DNA of 64,000 nt from Blastobasis lacticolella. Lineage: Eukaryota > Arthropoda > Insecta > Lepidoptera > Blastobasidae. The notes below the pieces were generated by a model. That model did not search any database and was not told the origin of the DNA. It saw nothing but the letters and a program-made list of their open reading frames with translations. The translations under genes were made by a program, and so were the position numbers. Where the stretch lies: positions 5,181,057-5,245,056 of the forward strand of contig LR990043.1 in the NCBI GenBank assembly GCA_905147135.1, in the 5' to 3' direction. Shown in pieces: positions 57,646-64,000 of this stretch (position 1 is its first letter; each line of letters starts with the position of its first letter).

Positions 57646-58689
57646 AACCGTCCAAGACTAAGACAGCTTCATTCCAGAGCTGAACACTCTACTTTTTACA
57701 CCTTCTATGAGACAATAAATCAAACAATTACAGCGGCTGATTTGGCAAACTCTGGAGTTAAATCGGTATCGCTTCACGACATTTTCGTGTCAATGTAAAA
57801 ATATAATTTGTGACTGAAAATTATTTTAACACAATAAATTTTAGGACATACAATAGAGACTCCATAAAAAATTAAGGGTAACTCAATATTTGTACATATT
57901 TACGTCTCTAATCTATTATAACAATACAAGCACTTTAGACATTTGTAAGCATAAAAAGCCTGTATAATTCTACAAATTACACGTATCGACGACGGAATCT
58001 CCACCTATTACGTGTCCACACACCGTTCCGCCTGACACAATGGTTATGCACTTACGTAAAACATACGTTTCAGGCTTTCTAACCTGTGTTAAGTCTAATT
58101 TATTGCTTAGGTAAGCGCCAATTTTGCTCATGGTAATCTATTGGATGACCTATCGAATTGGCGCATTTTAGTTGGTAGGGGTTTATATCAAGTCCTTACC
58201 TATGAAATTAGAGTTTTGTATGACGAAACTGGAATTTAACTTAATCAAATATTTAAATTTCTTGGGAACAGCCAATCCGATTTCGATGAAACTGTGTACA
58301 TAAAATCAGACAACAATAGCTGGTGCAAACCATTTCATTTTAATGAATACCCTTCTCATGAAATTTCATCTGATTAAACAGCCAAAACTGACAACAAATG
58401 ATAAGGGGTATTTTCAAACCCTTTCTATTTTTCTTTAATTTTAGGGACTGGTATCTAAATATACTATTTTCGAAATGAAGTATTAATTTTGATGTGTGTC
58501 CCACAGGTGGGGTAGGCAAAGACTATGGACCGCCACTTTGCTATGTTATATACAATGAAAAATATTTGACAAAATGTGTGATTGCGAAAAAACCCAATAA
58601 TTAGCATTTATGTTTAGTTATAAAAGTTAAAACTTTTAGAATCGTGACAGTACCTACACCTAAACATATGGATTTAAAAAAAATACCTT
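57646..58689. other. No gene seen
   Basis: AT-rich DNA beyond the minisatellite, no repeat family recognised. Confidence 0.4.
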
Positions 58690-58830
58690 TACTCATATCT
58701 ATTTATGCCACTAAGAAACAAATGCGTCGTTGTGTTCTGGTTTGAAGGATAAGGTAGCTAGCAAAATATGCTATGGGTGACAGTTACCGCTTACCCTCAG
58801 GTGGGTTGTCTGCTCGTTTGTCTCAGAGTA
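58690..58830 (+). repeat. Interspersed repeat family 4, partial
   Basis: ACTCATATCTATTTATGCCA, GGTTTGAAGGATAAGGTAGC and GACAGTTACCGCTTACCCTC. Confidence 0.5.
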
Positions 58831-59502
58831 ACATATTTAAAAACACCCAATACCTTCATTAACCGATGAAAAACCTTAATCACTCCCAGACTAAGATAGA
58901 TAGATAGATAAATTCTTTATTGCTCACACAAGAATAATTACATTAAAAAGTACCTAAGATACCTAAATAAATATAAATAGACATATATAAATTGATTCCC
59001 GACTGATTCGGCCAGATGCGGTCTGCTCCAATACAGATAAGGAATCCAATATTGCGAATTTGAAGCCACCCTTCAAAACCAATTTATACCGTTTCCTTCC
59101 CCATCAAAATTTCTAAAGCGACGTCGATGTAGTATCGATAAAAGTAAATCCATACAATAAACAGTATCTACCCCATTTTATCTTGCAAAACGGTCGATAA
59201 GCAGTCACGCGCCATAAAATGATTTTGGTGTGCCCCTGCGCATTTAAAGCCATGGAGAAGTGGATCAAGTTTTTTGCGCAAAAACATAGCAAATAAAAAA
59301 GTTTTTCGATCGACAACTTGTATAGGGGAATGTAGAAACTTCAACGCAGATAGGGATAGGTACCTACTACATATACGTGGGCAAAGTTATGATACACAGA
59401 ACGTGTTCCTGGAGTCGATCATCAAATGAGACGATTTTGGAACTAGAGTCGTGGTTTCCGAGTCGAGTTGAATTGTTTGTTTTAGAATTATATTTAAAAA
59501 AA

Positions 59503-59836
59503 ATCTTGGCGTTAATGTCCCGGTTGTGCTCTCGCGCACGAGGGCCCGGGGTCCGTCTTGACCATGATCCAGGATTCGGCAGTGGAGCGACTGCCATCTG
59601 ACCTCCATGACCCTGCTACCAGGGCAACCTGACCATATTGAATCATGGTTACACATCCAGTCGCCTGAATATGCAGGTTTCATCACGATGTTTTCCTCAC
59701 CGTAATAGCATCGGTTAGTATTCAACTAATGTACATAACTCAGAAAACAGTCATTGGTACATGGCCGGAGCGGGATTCGAACCCGGGACCTCTGGCTTAC
59801 GAGTTGCATACTCTAACCGCTCGGCCACAGACGCTC
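59503..59836 (-). mobile_element. tRNA-derived SINE family 3, full length
   Basis: Minus strand head GAGCGTCTGTGGCCGAGCGG and GGTCCCGGGTTCGAATCCCG, body and tail complete; the most intact B box of the family here. Confidence 0.8.
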
Positions 59837-60534
59837 TGTTTCAGAACTATATTATTACCTAATTATTAAAAGAAAATTATTTTCACTAGAACTTTCCTTG
59901 AGTAGTAATTTTTTTCTTTATTTTTTATTGGTTCAATAAGACATTCTAACGAAGAACAATAAAGTACATACCTATGTACGATACCTTACTAACCAAAAAC
60001 ATTGTACAATCTATATACGCCAGTAGTGGCTATTTTGTAAAACATAACCGAAATCAACTCCGTAGGAAACAATTGAAATTCCAGACACAGCCGTTCATAA
60101 CTGAATTGGTATCTCGAAATCTCCCCCAGGAATAATTCCAGCTAACTACCCAGCGCGCAGCGTCAAGTTGAGAGGTAGTTAGGATTATCCGGGGTAATTT
60201 CTTATGCAGCTCGGAGTACCTTCTGCTGGCTGGCGGATAGCTTTTAGAACTTTAAATGAATTGCAAATTGCTAAAGTTGCACGCCATGTGTGAATCTTGA
60301 TATTGCTTTTATGACTGTGTTTATAATTATAAAGCTGTTTTCTTTTATAGCATGCCTTGCTCGTGTAGTGTTTAGAGTAAATAATATGGCGTGAAGAACA
60401 TGACATCGTACGTGGCGACTAAAGAAAGTGAATTGGCAGTAGCAAAAGAGTTTTTTAGTGGATTGATCTGGCGTCGTTTATAATCTAATCTAAACAGTCC
60501 AGTTAACTCCAGGTTTTTTTAAAATTATTAGACT

Positions 60535-60735
60535 AGCCGGTCATTTGACCGCAATCTCACCTGAAGTTAAGTGACGATGCGGCCGAAGAGGGAGCAGGCT
60601 TATCTAGGAACAACCTATTCACTCTAACCTTGTAAGTGTCCAGAATATAAGGATCAGAAACACATTCGCAGGCAGCGTGTCAGCCGTACGCATTATTAAG
60701 GTTGAACCAAAACTGTAGCTTGAACATCCACGGAT
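60535..60735 (-). mobile_element. CR1-like LINE 3' end
   Basis: Plus-strand ACTAGCCGGTCATTTGACCG and GTGACGATGCGGCCGAAGAG, then the degenerate C-terminal coding tail as in 16655-16860. About 200 bp, 5'-truncated. A shorter possible copy lies at 61430-61490 on the plus strand. Confidence 0.6.
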
Positions 60736-60829
60736 AATTTTCTTGGTATTCTTGATTATAATCTAGGACCAGGCGCGACTTCATTGGCGTACACCTAATT
60801 TACTCCTACTTATTTAAATTAATGAATGA

Positions 60830-60890
60830 ATGAATAACGCTTTATTGCACAATCAAAAGTATACAATGGGTAACTTAAATTAACAGCAGG
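60830..60890 (-). mobile_element. LINE tail with (GAAT)n
   Basis: ATGAATGAATGAATAACGCT and TTATTGCACAATCAAAAGTA; similar 3' tails at 58895-58965 ((GATA)n, CTTTATTGCTCACACAAG) and 52435-52520. Confidence 0.4.
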
Positions 60891-60899
60891 AGAAGCTAT

Positions 60900-61030
60900 T
60901 ACTATTTCTCTTTAATCTATTGTTGAAAACCGCATTAAAGTCCGTTGCGTAGTTTAAAAGATCTAAATGAACATAGATACAGGGACAGACGGCGGGAAGT
61001 GACTTTCTTGTATACTCAGTATAGATAGAT
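60900..61030 (-). mobile_element. Helitron-like fragment, second subfamily
   Basis: ATCTATTGTTGAAAACCGCA, TAGTTTAAAAGATCTAAATG and GACAGACGGCGGGAAGTGAC; lacks the 3' terminus. Confidence 0.45.
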
Positions 61031-61859
61031 ATAGAAGTACCTATTTCATATTACTCATAGGTAAATAAGATGAGTAAATGTAGCCATTTAACGCCTACAG
61101 TAGGTACGTAACGCGACCACTAACATCGAATATTACCAATTTCACGCTCTGAGGCGTACAAATGCAGTTTTTGGCTTCATTAACATTTGTATGGCGATAA
61201 ATTCGGGGTGTACCGTCCATGGGGCGCGACCGCCGCGTGTGCCGTTATTGGACCGTAAATCATTCGGGATGCACACCGGCATCGAAACACTCACCGATAG
61301 GATTATAACATATATCGGTAGGTAGGACGTGGTAAAACTAGTAACAGACGTCCCGTTTTGGCTGGAGCCGATCAACCGTCAGTTGCAGTCGCTTGTGGAT
61401 TAATTTCCGTTTAATTCCTCCTAAACAGGCCTCCATCTTCAGCCGTATCGTCACTTACTATCAGGTTAAATGGCAGGCAAACGCCTGGAGTAGTTCATAT
61501 AAAAACAATTCGAGAACTTCTAAAGAATACGTCCTCCTTGTTCAACATCGCTTCGGAAGGAAGCATACCAAACTAGCGTCAAAGCACGAAACGGTGACCC
61601 ATCGGAAACTGCATCGGAAAGTTGTGGTTGGTTGACCAAGGACAAATATCTGCAACAGCCAGGAATCAGCTCACTGTTGAAACTGACTGACTGACTTTAA
61701 ATGATGTTTATTAACATTGGTATCTCAGTAAAAAAAACGAAGAATACACAGGACGTCGTATCGTTCATACACTTTGATTTTTAACCTAGCCACTTTACGT
61801 TTGTACCAGAACACAGCCAATTAGCTCATCACCGCCAATGGGCGGACTCAATGGAGTGA

Positions 61860-62118
61860 GACTCTCCATTCATGTTTAGGTTCGTATTGTATTATTTTAT
61901 TGTATTCTCTGTAGCTTTCTGGCATGTATTCCGAAATAAGGGGTGCTGAAATGTGGCAGTGTCATATACGAGTCTCATTACCGCTCATAGGGTCAGACTC
62001 TCCATTCTTGTTTAGGTTCGTATCGTATCATTTCACACCAAGATATTCCCTGTAGCTTCCTGGGATGTAGCCCGAAATAAAGGGGTGCCGAAATGTGGTA
62101 GTGTCACATACGAGTCTC
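61860..62118. repeat. Tandem duplication, unit about 140 bp
   Basis: GACTCTCCATTCATGTTTAG...TACGAGTCTC (61860-61976) is repeated as GACTCTCCATTCTTGTTTAG...TACGAGTCTC (61996-62118) with about 85-90% identity and a small insertion. Confidence 0.75.
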
Positions 62119-64000
62119 TAGTGGACGTCAATTATGCAGTGAAATTGGCCAGCGCGGAACATGACAGAGAAATCACCATAAAAAATAACGAGGGTGCCTC
62201 CACGCGGGACACGCACAATGTACACTACACGCTGCCAATCAGAATTTGGGAGCACGTGGCTTGTTTTTTTCTCCTTTTTTTTCTGTTTTGCAGACAGAAA
62301 TTTCGGAACGGGCTTAATAAGATTGGGAATTACATTGTTGAGCAACGATCGATACTATAGTATAGTATAGTATAGTAGGCACGGAAATTCGTGTGCTTAC
62401 AATGTATGGTCACTCCTTGATGTGTTGTTTCTACGTCCAATTTGGAATGAATTTCATTGGAAATGGGTTTAAACTTGTTTTGATGGTATATTTTCATTTC
62501 AATTCATTATATGATTCCTGGTGGCTTATAGGTATAGTTGTTGATTATGGACGTAATGGATGGTGTTGGATGGAAATGGAAATGGCACTTCATTATTACT
62601 CATGATCTGTTAGCAATTTAAATTAAGAGCTTAAGGGGAACAGAATTGATTAGGAAATAATATTTACATGACAGATACTAATTCTAATGAAAACAAATTT
62701 ATATAGTAATAAATTTAAATAAATATATGAAATCGAAAAAGTATCAAATGGACGCAACAACACATTTAAACAAAAAATTACATACATATTTCTAAACAAC
62801 TTGGCATTGCAAAAACACCTCAATCAGCATGAGCCACGACCAAAGCAAAAATTTAAAAACCAATTGTAGGGAAGTGGGTAATAACTAGTAAAATATAAAT
62901 TTATGACCACTCTATTTGATTGAATCCATAGATTTAAGGTCCGAAAAGACGCCAATGCCATGCAATTTCATACCCACTACATAATAAAGGTACCAAAGAG
63001 GGTCCAGAAATCACTTTTTGCATAAAACGACTCCAAAATATATGGATTTATTATTCACTGGACGACCATTACTGTTATTGTGCCGTAAATCAGCATAAAA
63101 ATAATTCAATGACTATTATTTCATAAATAATGTCATAAAAAATTGTGTTTGAAGTTCAATGTAAGTATAAGAATTGTGTTCCTATTATGTTATACCAGTA
63201 AAGTTTTAAGTGTATTACTAATAATTGAATTATATTTTGAAGTTTAGACAATTCAAGTAACTTGGATTAAAGGGTTTTTAATTTTTCTTTATATTTACAT
63301 CAGATTTCATTTTGATGCACCATATCAACCACACTGTTTATCAATTCAGAACCAGAAACCAGAAACCAGAAGTTTAACCATTTACCCTGATGATATATTT
63401 GTAAAGATTGTTTGAATTCTTTGAAAACGCATGCACGAGACACCACATAATGTGTGTTGCTTTACTCCATTAGTCGCTCCCCCAATTTTGGTACAATTCC
63501 CTCATTTTGGGGTGAAATGTGTTAAAGTATCAGAAGCCAATAAACCAGTGTATCAAGAGCTATTGCTGTTAATGACGACATTGCAATTTGAAGGTCTAAG
63601 AAAATTGGCTATTGAATACAATGGGATATAGGGCACGTGGGAATCCAAAAAGGGAGCTATAATGCCACTGTTATAATGCCTTTATGGCCACGACATTGTA
63701 GCTTCCAATTGTCTTGCTTTGACTTAACTAGGTTAATGTAAAATGACCCTTAAACCTTCGAAATACAATAGATTTTGAACGAAAATTACTGTCCTTCCAG
63801 CAAATTGTGTGGACATTTAGACAAGCTGTTCTAAATAGGTATTGACAAGGCTGTTCATTTGGAATTGGGTGTCACTTCCAGTCTGTTTAAACTTGTATGC
63901 GAAACGCAAATATATGGGGCTCGGGCTACATGAAAGTTAACACCATTATTAATTAATGGAGACATGACAGGGGTTTTTAGTAGTTAGAGCCTACCACCTT
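62119..64000. other. No gene supported
   Basis: A 91-codon plus-strand ORF (62085-62360, MPKCGSVTYESLVDVNYAV...) and a 66-codon one (63431-63631) are open but unrecognised. The first begins in the tandem duplication. A strong pyrimidine tract ending TTTTGCAG lies at 62266-62293. Confidence 0.35.
62351..62377. repeat. (TATAG)n microsatellite
   Basis: Five uninterrupted TATAG units. Confidence 0.85.

Overview
This window looks like nuclear DNA from a moth or butterfly (Lepidoptera). It is AT-rich, saturated with short degenerate transposon copies, and full of TAGGTACCTA-type simple sequence. It carries non-LTR retrotransposon tails, tRNA-headed SINEs and Helitron-like repeats of the kind I associate with lepidopteran genomes. 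No bacterial gene, operon, tRNA/rRNA gene or CRISPR array is present. The order-level assignment is inference from repeat style; I cannot name a species.

The only convincing host gene is on the minus strand and crosses more than half of the window. Six exons (51376-51194, 50122-49928, 49812-49618, 36541-36455, 27682-27598, 22161-22077) join in one unbroken reading frame with consensus splice sites. They encode a CUB domain, a sushi/CCP domain, a Ser/Thr/Pro-containing stalk, one transmembrane helix and a tail of about 33 residues that ends at a stop codon. A polyadenylation signal lies about 0.8 kb past the stop. A tiny candidate first coding exon (56064-56043) fits the required phase and adds a hydrophobic N-terminus, but it is tentative; the true 5' end may lie beyond the window. 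The product would be a type I cell-surface protein. The family is recognisable by domains, but I do not recognise the specific gene.

The rest is intron or intergenic DNA dominated by repeats. Positions 1-20 kb hold a broken reverse-transcriptase relic lacking its catalytic core, CR1-like LINE 3' ends, Helitron-like fragments, a fold-back element and an 809-bp element with terminal inverted repeats. Positions 20-22 kb hold an RTE-type LINE tail and the gene's 3' end. Positions 22-51 kb are the gene's introns, which contain a 5S-rRNA-like repeat, a 32-bp tandem array, a 544-bp hAT-like element with near-perfect 8-bp target duplications and many SINEs. Positions 51-64 kb hold more SINEs, a palindromic MITE-like element, a 58-bp-period minisatellite (56985-57645) and a 140-bp tandem duplication.

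Several repeats are inserted into one another, giving a relative order of insertion. Two GC-rich, repeat-free patches (about 48.84-48.96 kb and 32.3-32.7 kb) resemble promoters or 5' exons. I found no convincing new multi-gene system. The most notable items are the dispersed CUB/sushi gene, the minisatellite and the well-preserved non-autonomous DNA transposons.
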